Below, one piece after another: positions 34,371 through 44,153 of a stretch of DNA of 64,000 nt. The stretch is from an uncultured Lachnospiraceae bacterium (GTDB lineage: Bacteria; Bacillota; Clostridia; Lachnospirales; Lachnospiraceae). The translations under genes and the position numbers were made by a program. The stretch covers positions 34,554-98,553 of the forward strand of contig CADADA010000015.1 in NCBI GenBank assembly GCA_902786515.1, read 5' to 3'. The notes under the pieces are model-generated. The model made no database searches. It was not told where the DNA came from and saw nothing but the letters and a program-made list of their open reading frames with translations. Within the stretch, counting starts at the first letter, position 1; the number at the start of each line of letters is the position of its first letter.

Positions 34371-35996
34371 ATGGTTGACGAGATAAGAGAAAAATATATG
34401 TCTCTAACTCAGGACAAAAGAGAAAAATTAGTAGAAAAACTAAAAAAAGAAGGTAAAAGGTATGGGGTATTTCCACTTACTGACCTTCAAAATACTCTGA
34501 TGTATGCGTATCTTACAGATAAGGCAGACACGTCGTACAATATTAGGACTCTGCTTAGGTTTTCAGAAAAACTTGATGTTTCACGATTGAAAAAAACGCT
34601 TTGGCAGGTGGTAGATGATAATCCTTCGCTTAGAAGCAGACTTCTTATTCTGAATGATGAATATTTTCAGGTGGTAGAAGAGTCACCGGTCATACAGGTA
34701 CCTTACATAGAAGCAGACTCCGCCGGTATCCGTCAAAAAATAGATGATATGGATACAGGATTTGACCTTGAGAGGGAATATCCTATAAAGTTCATGCTCA
34801 TAAGAGACATATATACAAAAGAATATGTGTTGATAATGACAGCACATCATATATTTACGGACGGATGGTCCTTTGAAATAATAATCAATGAGATAAAAAA
34901 AGGATATGTTAAAGAATCATTTTTACATAATGAGAAAAAAAGAAGCTGTCCACAGATATACAGTGAGCGCAGTCCGGGCGAACTTACTGTACAGTACTGG
35001 GAAAAGTATTTAAAAGGAGGACTATGTAAACCAAAACTTGACAAGTGGGAATGCAGACAGGAAGAGATTGGTAATAAAAAAGATTCTGTAGTTGTTAAGT
35101 TATTGCCGGAAGAAGATGTTGAAAAAATTGCAGTAGAAAATTCTGTCTCAGTATATGCAGTAATGTTAAGTGCATATCTGGATTCGCTGCATTTACTTAC
35201 AAATCAGGATAAAGTTTCAACTGCAATAGCCGTACTTAACAGAAAAAATACAGAAGAGCTTGAATCAGTTGGCTTGTATGCCACACTTCTTCCGGTGTTA
35301 AGCGATATAAAAAATGAGACATTAAAAGAAAGATTAGATAGCATAAAAGAAGAAATCAGAAATTGCATAACATACAGTGATATGAATCAGAGAAATTTGA
35401 TTAATCTGCTTATCAGCCAGAACAATTCATCTGAAATATATAATAACGTTTTTTTGTTCTCTGAACAGAAACGTGACGCCGTACAGCTGGGTGACACGGA
35501 TGTATGGATTCAGTCTGAAAATATAGATAACAGCAACAGACTTCAATATGATGTTTTATGTAGTGTAGGACTTTTAGAATCTTTCTATGTATTGAATATA
35601 GAATATAGGAGTGGAAAAATATCAAAAGAATTTGCAGAGAAGCTTGAGAAAAATTTTAAGGAAGTATTAACCGGATATACAAGAAGAAAGCGGGATATAA
35701 AAATAGGGTACACAGAAGAGAAAATATTAAAAGATGACATTACTTATGAAAACGAAAAGAGTAGCTCTTCAGGAAAGTATGTTAAGGAATTACGTGATAT
35801 ATGGGTTAGTCTGCTCGAACATGATGACTTTACATCATCAGATAAGTTCTTTGTAGTAGGTGGTAATTCACTGTTGTCAATCAAATTAATGAAAAGAATT
35901 AATGAGCATTTTAATGTGAAGATAAAAATAACAGACATATTCCTATATGATTCATTGGATAAAATGTCTGGTTATCTTAGAAGGCTAAAACAATAA
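34371..35996 (+). CDS. NRPS C-T didomain protein
   Basis: 541 residues. The condensation domain (about 30-440) begins VFPLTDLQNTLM and has an intact active site, HHIFTDGW (near residue 158). The thiolation domain (about 465-541) has GGNSLLS. There is no A domain, so its carrier must be charged in trans; the free-standing A-T protein at 27656 is a candidate partner. The ribosome site GAAAGGA lies about 9 bases upstream of the ATG. It lies between the TEII gene and the KS genes. Confidence 0.9.
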   Translation: MVDEIREKYMSLTQDKREKLVEKLKKEGKRYGVFPLTDLQNTLMYAYLTDKADTSYNIRTLLRFSEKLDVSRLKKTLWQVVDDNPSLRSRLLILNDEYFQVVEESPVIQVPYIEADSAGIRQKIDDMDTGFDLEREYPIKFMLIRDIYTKEYVLIMTAHHIFTDGWSFEIIINEIKKGYVKESFLHNEKKRSCPQIYSERSPGELTVQYWEKYLKGGLCKPKLDKWECRQEEIGNKKDSVVVKLLPEEDVEKIAVENSVSVYAVMLSAYLDSLHLLTNQDKVSTAIAVLNRKNTEELESVGLYATLLPVLSDIKNETLKERLDSIKEEIRNCITYSDMNQRNLINLLISQNNSSEIYNNVFLFSEQKRDAVQLGDTDVWIQSENIDNSNRLQYDVLCSVGLLESFYVLNIEYRSGKISKEFAEKLEKNFKEVLTGYTRRKRDIKIGYTEEKILKDDITYENEKSSSSGKYVKELRDIWVSLLEHDDFTSSDKFFVVGGNSLLSIKLMKRINEHFNVKIKITDIFLYDSLDKMSGYLRRLKQ

Positions 35997-36020
35997 AGAA
36001 GCAATCAATTGGAGGTTTTA

Positions 36021-37640
36021 ATGGAAATTGCGATTATAGGTATGGCAGGCAGATTTCCGAGCTCAGAAAATATTGAAGAATTCTGGGATAATATGCTGGA
36101 TGGCAGAGATTGTATTGAGCGTCAGGAGAGTCTTCATACCAAAAAAGATGGAGTTGAGTATATTAATGCGTATGGAAATATGGAAGGCATCTACCTGTTT
36201 GATAATGCCCTGTTTGGAATAAGCGATTCAGAGGCAGAATTGATGGAACCACAGGAACGACAGTTTCTTGAGTGTGCATATCTTGCAATGTGCGATGCGG
36301 GGTATGAATCACAGGAGCGCAAGGAAACAGTTGGTGTGATATGTGGTGAACCGGAAAATGAGTACTATTTAAAAAACAGGTTTGAAAATGCAGATAAAAA
36401 CGGGGTAGCCTTTCAGAATGAAAAATTTCACTATTCAGGAGGTGCCCTTGTTGGAAGGGTTGCATACAAGCTGAATTTGAGAGGACCGGCAATAAGGATA
36501 GATACAGCGTGTTCCACTTCGTTGTCCTCTGTTATCATGGCAGCAGATATGATTAGAGAGGGATATGCTGATATGATGATTGCAGGCGGAACAAATATAG
36601 ACATAGGGCAGGGAAGTTATATACACATAGAAGGCATGTCGTCAGCGGACGGAGTTGTCAGACCATTTGATAAAAACAGCACCGGTATGGTTCCGGGAAA
36701 CGGAGTGGGTGCTGTCGTATTGAAGGATTACAATTCTGCGTTAGAAGATGGGGATTACATATATGCAGTGATAAAAGGCGGGTATTTATGTAATGATGGA
36801 AATAATAAAATAGGGTATACTTCTCCTTCGGTAGAAGGAGAAGTCAGGGCAATTGAGGGGGCTATGAAAAAATCCGGTATCGAAAGCGGACAGATAGATT
36901 ATATTGAGACACATGGAACAGCCACGGTATTGGGTGATGCCATAGAATTAAAGGGAATAAAAAAGGTGTTTAAAAGAACGAAAAATTCACCTCTGCCAAT
37001 AGGCTCACTTAAAGGGAATTTTGGACATCTTAATATGGCAGCAGGAATTGCAGGCATTATAAAAGGCTGTTTGATTCTTGAAAGACAAATCATACCACCA
37101 TCTATCAACCATACAGAAACAAATCCGGAACTCAGTGAAAAAGATTATATTTATATTCCGCGGGAAAAAATATTAAATAGTGAAATAAGTAATATAGGAA
37201 TCAGTTCCTTTGGACTGGGAGGAATGAACAGCCATATTATTTTATCACGCCATGACAACACTTGCGGTATAAAGAAACAAAAAAGAAATGTGAGGCTGAA
37301 TAGGAAAGAATTTATATTGAAGCAGAAAAAAACTGAGGAAAAGAAAATTGCACCTGAACATATAAGAGAAATATTAGGCTGGATAATTACGGAAGAATCA
37401 GGTGCCTCTGATTTTTCAGGAGAAAAAGGCTTTGAAGATTGTGCTATAGAATCCATGGAGCAGATTGTAATATGCTCAAGGATTTCACAGGAATTTGGGA
37501 TTGAATTTACCATGAGTGACTTTTATGAATGTGACTGCATAGAAGATATTGCAGGGATTATTCTGGATAAAAAAGTAATGGTAAATAAAAAAAAGATAGA
37601 GGAATTTGAAGATATAGGAGATTTATTTGATGAATTATAA
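36021..37640 (+). CDS. Polyketide synthase KS-ACP protein without acyltransferase
   Basis: 539 residues. GGAGG lies 6 bases before the ATG at 36021; an in-frame TTG at 36009 precedes that site and is rejected. The ketosynthase domain has the full triad: Cys164 in DTACSTS, His298 in ETHGTAT and His336 in NFGHLNMAAG. A carrier-like domain ends the protein (CAIESMEQIV holding the likely pantetheine Ser). There is no AT, KR, DH or MT domain. An extender must come from a trans-acting AT, which this window lacks, or the KS may serve in transfer rather than elongation. Confidence 0.88.
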   Translation: MEIAIIGMAGRFPSSENIEEFWDNMLDGRDCIERQESLHTKKDGVEYINAYGNMEGIYLFDNALFGISDSEAELMEPQERQFLECAYLAMCDAGYESQERKETVGVICGEPENEYYLKNRFENADKNGVAFQNEKFHYSGGALVGRVAYKLNLRGPAIRIDTACSTSLSSVIMAADMIREGYADMMIAGGTNIDIGQGSYIHIEGMSSADGVVRPFDKNSTGMVPGNGVGAVVLKDYNSALEDGDYIYAVIKGGYLCNDGNNKIGYTSPSVEGEVRAIEGAMKKSGIESGQIDYIETHGTATVLGDAIELKGIKKVFKRTKNSPLPIGSLKGNFGHLNMAAGIAGIIKGCLILERQIIPPSINHTETNPELSEKDYIYIPREKILNSEISNIGISSFGLGGMNSHIILSRHDNTCGIKKQKRNVRLNRKEFILKQKKTEEKKIAPEHIREILGWIITEESGASDFSGEKGFEDCAIESMEQIVICSRISQEFGIEFTMSDFYECDCIEDIAGIILDKKVMVNKKKIEEFEDIGDLFDEL

Positions 37641-37652
37641 GAGGAGGCAGAG

Positions 37653-39245
37653 ATGAATATTGCAATTATAGGTATGAGCGGGAGATATCCGGGAGCAGAA
37701 AATATAAATGAGCTTCACAAAGTACTGCTTGAAAAAGAAGACCATGTAAAGAAAGTGTCAGACTCAAGAAGAAAATTACTGAAACTTGATGAGGATGCAG
37801 AATATCAGGAAATAGGATTTATAGAAGATATAGAGTGTTTTGACAATGAATTTTTTAATATTTCGCCAAAAGAAGCTGTGAATATGAGCCCTGAACAGAG
37901 GATATCTTTGGAATTAGCTGCAAATGCAATACTTGACGGAGGATACTCTCTTGCAGAAATGAAAGGTAAGAACTGTGGGGTTTTTGTGGCATCGCAGGAT
38001 AATGACTACTATTCAATGCTTAGTAAAAAATCCGGATTGTCATGGATTGGAAGCATGAAATCAATAATCCCCGGAAGAATTGCTTATACATTTGACCTTC
38101 ATGGACCAAATGTGGTGCTTGATACCGGCTGTTCATCTGTATTGACCGGACTTGATGATGCATGCCTGCGACTTAATAGCGGTGATATTGATTATGCATT
38201 AGTTGGTGGAGTGACGGTATATCTTCAGTTCGGGAAGAAAAATACAGACGGAGATTTACTGGGAATAGAGGCAGGAAATGGAAGGTGCAAACCGTTTGAT
38301 GCAAAAGCAGATGGAATCGGTGTCGGAGAAGGCGGAGGCTTTATTTTGATAAAACGTAAAGAAGATGCAATTCGTGATAAAGATTATATATATGCAACCA
38401 TTAAGGCTACGGCATTAAGCGGGGACGGAACCAGATGCACAAGTATGACAACACCAGGAATAGAAGGTCAGATGGAGGCGATAGAGCGTGCCTGGAAAAA
38501 GTCAGGATTGGATATCAATTGTCTGACAGAGTTAGAAGCACATGGAACGGGCACAAGATTGGGAGACCCGATTGAAGTGGAAAGCTTTGAAGAGAGCTAC
38601 CGTAAGATGAATGGAGGCAGTGGCAGAGAAGTCCATCTTACAAGTATAAAAGGAAACATCGGACATTTAAATGCAAACGCCGGAATAGCAGGCATAGAAA
38701 AAGTGATACTGGGATTTGAAAACAATGTATGTTATCCGATATGCGGGTATGAATCACCGAATCCATTTATTGATTTTGACGAAGGTGTGTTACGTCCTGC
38801 TGATAAAATTATTAACTTTGATGTGTCGGAAAGAAGAGTTGCGGGAATCAATTCTTTCGGACTCAGTGGCAGCAATGCACATGTGATTATAGAAAATAAT
38901 ATTGACAGGTTCAAAGAAAAAAGTCCGGAAAAAGAAATGCTTATAAAGTTATCTGCAAAAAGTGAAGAATCCTTAAGAGAATACATAGAAGACGTAAAAT
39001 CATATATAGAAAAAAATGGCGTGAGCAAAAATCTGATTGGAACTTTGAATGTAGGAAGGGACGATTACAGGTACAGATCCATTGTAAAAGGAAGAACAGC
39101 ACAAGAGTTTGTAGAGGCGTTGAAAAATGTGACAATAGCAAGCCTTGATAAAAAGAACTTAAAAAAGAAATTTCCTGATGTATCTGCGACGGATGAACTG
39201 ATAGAGACATTATACCTTGATGGATACGAGATTGACTGGAAATAG
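37653..39245 (+). CDS. Polyketide synthase KS protein ending at an internal amber stop
   Basis: 530 residues up to TAG at 39243-39245. The ketosynthase triad is intact: Cys160 in DTGCSSV, His297 in EAHGTGT and His338 in NIGHLNANAG. After the KS comes the linker typical of AT-less (trans-AT style) modules (LIKLSAKSEESLREYIEDV, then LNVGRDDYRYRSIV). Translation stops after GYEIDWK. The same frame continues past the TAG with YSGDYNKVPAPNYHFDKHRFW, the standard end of this linker, and then T and C domains. So the ancestral gene was one KS-T-C protein (37653-40829, 1058 residues) and this is its N-terminal half. RBS is AGGAGG, 7 bases upstream. Confidence 0.88.
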   Translation: MNIAIIGMSGRYPGAENINELHKVLLEKEDHVKKVSDSRRKLLKLDEDAEYQEIGFIEDIECFDNEFFNISPKEAVNMSPEQRISLELAANAILDGGYSLAEMKGKNCGVFVASQDNDYYSMLSKKSGLSWIGSMKSIIPGRIAYTFDLHGPNVVLDTGCSSVLTGLDDACLRLNSGDIDYALVGGVTVYLQFGKKNTDGDLLGIEAGNGRCKPFDAKADGIGVGEGGGFILIKRKEDAIRDKDYIYATIKATALSGDGTRCTSMTTPGIEGQMEAIERAWKKSGLDINCLTELEAHGTGTRLGDPIEVESFEESYRKMNGGSGREVHLTSIKGNIGHLNANAGIAGIEKVILGFENNVCYPICGYESPNPFIDFDEGVLRPADKIINFDVSERRVAGINSFGLSGSNAHVIIENNIDRFKEKSPEKEMLIKLSAKSEESLREYIEDVKSYIEKNGVSKNLIGTLNVGRDDYRYRSIVKGRTAQEFVEALKNVTIASLDKKNLKKKFPDVSATDELIETLYLDGYEIDWK

Positions 39246-39416
39246 TATTCCGGTGATTATAACAAAGTACCGGCTCCAAATTATCATTTTGATAAACACA
39301 GATTCTGGGGTGAAATTGAATCACTTTCCGACAACTTAATAGAAAATGATAATAAGAATATAAAAGAAGCGTCCGGCTCAATCGAAGACAGGCTGAAAAA
39401 AATCTGGGTTGATGCA

Positions 39417-40829
39417 TTGGAGTGTGAATCTGAAGAGGTAGAAAATGATACTGACTTCTTTGACTTGGGAGGCAACTCGCTTCTTATAGCGATATTGGTT
39501 GATGATATTAAGGCTGTCTTTGATGTAGACATACCGGTAGATGATATATATGAATTTGGAACTTTGAAGGAACAGGCAGATATCATCAGGGAAAAATCAG
39601 GCAAAACAGAAGAAAAACATCATGAAAGAGTAGAATTGCTTCCGATGCAGAAGCTGATTCTAAATTCTGTTAAAAATGACAAAGACAGCAGTAAATGGAA
39701 TCTGAATGTATCTTTTAAACTTGAAGGAAAAACAGATATTGACAGGCTGAAAGCTTCGTTTATGAAACTATGCGGCATGCATGAAATTATCACAGGAAGA
39801 ATTGTAAGTATTGAAAATTCTGATTATATACAGGTCGGAGACATTTTACAGGAAGAACCGGTATCTGTAATATATGGAGATGATGAGGGAGAATTAAAAA
39901 AGATGCTCGATAAGGAGGCATTGCGGCCGATAGATGTATTTAATGAACGGATGACAAAGATGTTTATCTATGTGGCAGATGAAGAAAATGCTTATCTGTT
40001 ACTAAAAGCAAGTCATCTGATTGCGGATGGATGGACATTGAATTTAATATTCGAGGAGTTGTGCGGTATATATTCCGGAAAAATCGAAAAGACTGCAGAT
40101 GACCATTATGCTGACTATGTCATAAGGGAAAAGGAGATGATAAAAAACGTTTATGCAAAAGGAGAAGTAAGTGCGGTTTCGGACAAATCAAAAAAACTGT
40201 TAAAGGATAAGAAATACACGCCAGACACAAAATGTGTTCCACCGGAGTATGTGATTGTAGGAAACGACAGATTTGAGAAGCTGAAAGTATTTGCGAAGGA
40301 AAACAAATTATCCATGTTCCAGGTAACTCTTTCTGTATATCATGCTTCAATACAGGAATATTTAAAAACAGATTCAAGCAGCGTGGCAATTATGCAGGCA
40401 AACAGAAGTTTAAAGGAATACAGAAATACCGCAGGACTTTTTGCGAAAACGGTGCTCACCGATACGGAGTCAAAGGATGTAAAAGAGATTATTTCAGATA
40501 TGAAAAAGCAGACAGGAGTACTTATCAAAAATCAGGTGATTTCATTGGGAGATAATATTACGGCTGACAAAAATAAGTTTGAAGATTTCGTTGATTTCAT
40601 GATAACATATCAGAATTTTAATAATGGTAATATGGAACTGGACGGAATACATTTTCTTCCAAATATGATATCAGGAAGTGAAGCTGTATGCCCGATGACA
40701 ATATTATTTTTTGATACTGACAGTTATCTGATGGGAACGGTACAGTATTCACCTGAGTATTTTAGAAGGGAAGACGCAAAAAGATTTATAGAAGTATATC
40801 AAAATAAAACAGATGAATTAATAGGATAA
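39417..40829 (+). CDS. NRPS T-C protein, distal half of the amber-interrupted KS-T-C gene
   Basis: The frame is open from 39246 directly after the TAG. The first start-like codon is a TTG at 39417 inside the T domain, with no ribosome site, so independent translation looks poor and would damage the carrier. Domains: thiolation (DFFDLGGNSLLIA, about 20 codons after 39417) and condensation (LLPMQKLIL, then SHLIADGWT, where the first His of HHxxxDG is Ser but the catalytic second His is kept). If the TAG is real and not read through, this part is untranslated, unless reinitiation occurs. The lone T domain at 40840 follows. Confidence 0.7.
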   Translation: MECESEEVENDTDFFDLGGNSLLIAILVDDIKAVFDVDIPVDDIYEFGTLKEQADIIREKSGKTEEKHHERVELLPMQKLILNSVKNDKDSSKWNLNVSFKLEGKTDIDRLKASFMKLCGMHEIITGRIVSIENSDYIQVGDILQEEPVSVIYGDDEGELKKMLDKEALRPIDVFNERMTKMFIYVADEENAYLLLKASHLIADGWTLNLIFEELCGIYSGKIEKTADDHYADYVIREKEMIKNVYAKGEVSAVSDKSKKLLKDKKYTPDTKCVPPEYVIVGNDRFEKLKVFAKENKLSMFQVTLSVYHASIQEYLKTDSSSVAIMQANRSLKEYRNTAGLFAKTVLTDTESKDVKEIISDMKKQTGVLIKNQVISLGDNITADKNKFEDFVDFMITYQNFNNGNMELDGIHFLPNMISGSEAVCPMTILFFDTDSYLMGTVQYSPEYFRREDAKRFIEVYQNKTDELIG

Positions 40830-40839
40830 GGAGAAAACG

Positions 40840-41070
40840 ATGAATATAGATGAATTAAAGGAAATTTGGGAACAGGTGTTAGGGATAGCTAACCTTGATA
40901 TTACAAAAAGATTTTATGAGATTGGAGGAAATTCCATTACCCTTCTGATTATTCTGGATGAGGTAAATAAGAAGACAGGTGTTACAATGGATGTTTCAGA
41001 CATGAACAGGTTTGACAGTGTGGTAAATATGTATGAATATCTTACATCAAAAATGCAGCAGGAGGCTTAA
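40840..41070 (+). CDS. Free-standing thiolation (peptidyl carrier) domain
   Basis: 76 residues containing one carrier domain with the pantetheine motif GGNSITLL (Ser near residue 32). AGGAG lies 6 bases before the ATG. Free carriers usually bear a starter or a residue modified in trans. It lies 10 bases after the C-domain gene, and its 3' end carries the ribosome site (GGAGG) of the next gene. Confidence 0.88.
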   Translation: MNIDELKEIWEQVLGIANLDITKRFYEIGGNSITLLIILDEVNKKTGVTMDVSDMNRFDSVVNMYEYLTSKMQQEA

Positions 41071-41077
41071 ATTCAGA

Positions 41078-44000
41078 ATGGGAAAATTTGCATTAACAGA
41101 AGTACAGCTTGCTTATATGCTGGGAAGAAATGATGAATTTGAATCCGGCAATGTAGCAACGCACTACTATAACGAAATCAACAATAACTTAGATACAAAG
41201 AGATTTGAGAAGGCATTAAACAAGGTAATCAAAAAACATAAAATGTTACATACCGTGATACATACAGATGCTTCTCAGGAAGAACTTAAAGTTTATCCAT
41301 ACTATGAGGTAAAATATCATGATTTGAGCGGACTTGGAGATGAAGAAAAAGAGAGTGAAAGATTAAAAATAAGAGAACGCATGTCTCATAAAAATTATGA
41401 GATAGGTACATGGCCCATGTTTGGTTTTGAGATTGCCAAATTAAGCGAAGATAAAAAAATTCTGTTTGTCAGTATTGACCTGATTATTTCTGATGCCGGA
41501 AGTATAATGATCTTATTTAACGATTTATACAGGTATTACACGGATGAGACAATGCCTGTGAACGAGGAGAAGGTAACATTTAAAGACTTCGTGGAGTATA
41601 TGGAAAAGATGAAGACGGGAGATAAATATAAGCAGGATAAAGCGTGGTGGATGGAACAGATAATGGAACTGCCTATGGGTCCCTCACTTAGAAAAAAGAA
41701 GGATGCAGATGAAGAAGATACACATTTTTCGCGTCTTACTTATATAAGCGAAGGTGATGAGTGGAAAAAATTCAGAGAAAATATTATGAGACATGGTCTT
41801 ATTCAGACTACATATCTTTGTGAGTGTTACAGAGAAGTATTGGCATATTATAGCGGAAACGGTGATTTTTCAATAAACCTTACTACCACAAACAGAGGAA
41901 AGCTGGAAGGTACTGAAAATGTCATCGGAGATTTTACTTCTCTTACCATTTTTCCTATGCCTGATGACCACACATCTGACATATGGGAAAATGCCGGAAA
42001 TTTACAAAAGAAACTGCTGGAAGTATATAGTCATGCGTCCTTTGACGGGATTGATGTAGAAAGGGAATTTAGAAAGCATCATAACTTAAAAAGTGAGATA
42101 CCGTTTCCGGTGGTATTTACAAGTCTTATGGGAGGGGGAAAAGAAGAATTTGACAGAGAATTTTTTGAGTCTGCTGATTTTAGCGTAAGTCAGACCTCGC
42201 AGGTATACCTTGACTGTCAGGTATCAGAAGAAGAGGACACACTGATTGTCACGTGGGATTACCCGTCAGGAAGATTTGAAGAGGGTATGATGAAAGAGAT
42301 GTTTGACGAATTCGTATCGTTAATTAAGATGGCTTCTCCGGAAAACACAGAGTCGGATATATATGAAGTATTAAAACCATCAAAGGAAGATATAGGAAAA
42401 ATTACAGCATATAATCAGACATCGCTAGAGATAAACAGTGTAACTCTTGGACGGATGATAGCGGAAAAAGCAAAATTATATTCCTCTAATACAGCAATTA
42501 TTGACGAAAATAATAGGATTAATTATTCGGATGCATTAACGGAAGTTAAAAAGATTGCTTCATTCCTTAAGGAAAAAGGTTTGAATAAGGGAGATGTGGC
42601 TGCTGTAATAGGAAATAAGAATGCAAAGACAATAGAGATGATATGGGCGTGTGCCTATATGGGAATTATTTTTGTTCCGATTCATCCGGAATATCCGAAG
42701 GATAGAAGAGATTACATCATATCGGACAGTCGTGCAAGCCTTGTGCTTGATACGGAATGTGATGAACAGATGGCTGAAATCGAAAATACAAAACTAACAA
42801 ATGACATTGAAATTCCCGAGGATGTAAGCATGGATTCTTATATCATATATACATCAGGAAGCACCGGAAATCCTAAAGGGGTAGTGATAACCAATGATGC
42901 GGTATACAACACACTGTATGATATGAATAGAAGGTTTGAAGTAACAGAAGATGACAAAATCATTAATATATCTGAACTTGGATTTGATTTATCCGTGTAT
43001 GATATTTTCGGAACGGTACTGGCGGGCGCCTGTGTGGTCATTAACAGAGATGTAAGGGACATAGAAGAAATATACCGAAATATGGAGGAAAACAAAGTAA
43101 CAATATGGAACAGCGTGCCTTCAATATACAATTTAATTCTTGATTATGCGGAGAAAAATGGCAGGCTTTTAGAACTTAAGAAAGTGTTTTTAAGTGGTGA
43201 CTGGATTCCTGTTGATATTTATGAAAAAAATAAACGTATAATGGGAGACGTGGAATTGATAAGTCTTGGAGGAGCAACGGAAGGTTCGATATGGTCTATC
43301 TGGTATCGAATCCAAGCGACAGACGAAGTCAGAACCAGCATTCCATATGGTTATCCGCTTGCGAACCAGCAGATGTTCGTTTTAGACGAGAACAGAAGGC
43401 TGCTTCCGGTGGGAGTGTCCGGAGAAATCTATATAGGAGGCCGTGGTGTTGCAAAAGGATATACCAGTGACGATATTACTAAAACAGCATTTTATGAGCA
43501 TGAAGAATATGGACGTATCTACAAAACAGGGGATGCAGGTGTATTTGAACCGGAAGGATATATAACTATTCTCGGAAGAATGGACAATCAGGTGAAAATA
43601 AACGGCTATAGAATAGAAACGCAGGAAATTGAACAGGCAATATTAAGGGTTCCTGAGATAGAAAATGCATATGTGGAAATTTCTACAAAAGGCAGGGCAA
43701 AACGTATCATTGCCTTTGTACATATGAAGAAAGAAGTTACTGAGGATGATATAGATTACATTAAAGATGAAATAAAAAAGACACTTCCTGCATATATGAT
43801 ACCTAATCACATATGTCCATTGAATGAAATACCATTAAACAGCAATGGGAAAATTGACAGGAAAGTCTTAAGAAAAATGGCGGATTCCATAGAAGTAAAA
43901 TCTGTTTCATATAAGAAGCCTGAAAATGAAATTCAGGAGATACTGTTTGATGCATGGTCGGATATGCTATCTCATTATGAATTTGGTATAAATACAGATT

Positions 44001-44152
44001 TCTTTGATGCGGGAGGAGATTCACTTCTTATGATATACAATCTTACGTGGATTCAGGAGAGATTTGGTGTGAAGATTAAAGGAAGAGAGTTTCTGGAAAA
44101 TGCGACTATAGAAGAAATTGCTAAAATAATAAAGGAAAGAGCCGGTAAATGA
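41078..44152 (+). CDS. NRPS module Cy-A(Cys)-T
   Basis: 1024 residues. The ATG at 41078 gives the natural N-terminus of a heterocyclization domain (FALTEVQLAYMLGR); GGAGG lies 12 bases upstream. Cy has the D-x4-D motif in place of HHxxxDG (VSIDLIISDAGS) and the Cy-typical VFTSLMGGG. The A domain (about 445-930) gives the pocket code D-L-Y-N-F-S-L-I-W-K, one change from the cysteine code DLYNLSLIWK. The T domain ends the protein (AGGDSLLMI). Predicted action: add Cys, then cyclize it to a thiazoline, as HMWP2 does in yersiniabactin synthesis. There is no oxidase, reductase or methyltransferase domain. Confidence 0.93.
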   Translation: MGKFALTEVQLAYMLGRNDEFESGNVATHYYNEINNNLDTKRFEKALNKVIKKHKMLHTVIHTDASQEELKVYPYYEVKYHDLSGLGDEEKESERLKIRERMSHKNYEIGTWPMFGFEIAKLSEDKKILFVSIDLIISDAGSIMILFNDLYRYYTDETMPVNEEKVTFKDFVEYMEKMKTGDKYKQDKAWWMEQIMELPMGPSLRKKKDADEEDTHFSRLTYISEGDEWKKFRENIMRHGLIQTTYLCECYREVLAYYSGNGDFSINLTTTNRGKLEGTENVIGDFTSLTIFPMPDDHTSDIWENAGNLQKKLLEVYSHASFDGIDVEREFRKHHNLKSEIPFPVVFTSLMGGGKEEFDREFFESADFSVSQTSQVYLDCQVSEEEDTLIVTWDYPSGRFEEGMMKEMFDEFVSLIKMASPENTESDIYEVLKPSKEDIGKITAYNQTSLEINSVTLGRMIAEKAKLYSSNTAIIDENNRINYSDALTEVKKIASFLKEKGLNKGDVAAVIGNKNAKTIEMIWACAYMGIIFVPIHPEYPKDRRDYIISDSRASLVLDTECDEQMAEIENTKLTNDIEIPEDVSMDSYIIYTSGSTGNPKGVVITNDAVYNTLYDMNRRFEVTEDDKIINISELGFDLSVYDIFGTVLAGACVVINRDVRDIEEIYRNMEENKVTIWNSVPSIYNLILDYAEKNGRLLELKKVFLSGDWIPVDIYEKNKRIMGDVELISLGGATEGSIWSIWYRIQATDEVRTSIPYGYPLANQQMFVLDENRRLLPVGVSGEIYIGGRGVAKGYTSDDITKTAFYEHEEYGRIYKTGDAGVFEPEGYITILGRMDNQVKINGYRIETQEIEQAILRVPEIENAYVEISTKGRAKRIIAFVHMKKEVTEDDIDYIKDEIKKTLPAYMIPNHICPLNEIPLNSNGKIDRKVLRKMADSIEVKSVSYKKPENEIQEILFDAWSDMLSHYEFGINTDFFDAGGDSLLMIYNLTWIQERFGVKIKGREFLENATIEEIAKIIKERAGK

Positions 44153-44153
44153 T

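Noticed and set aside
39243..39245. Amber codon as programmed pyrrolysine or general TAG recoding
   Set aside because: Several clear genes in the window end in TAG (1299, 31896, 63092), and no suppressor gene is visible, so general recoding is not supported; mutation or error is simpler.
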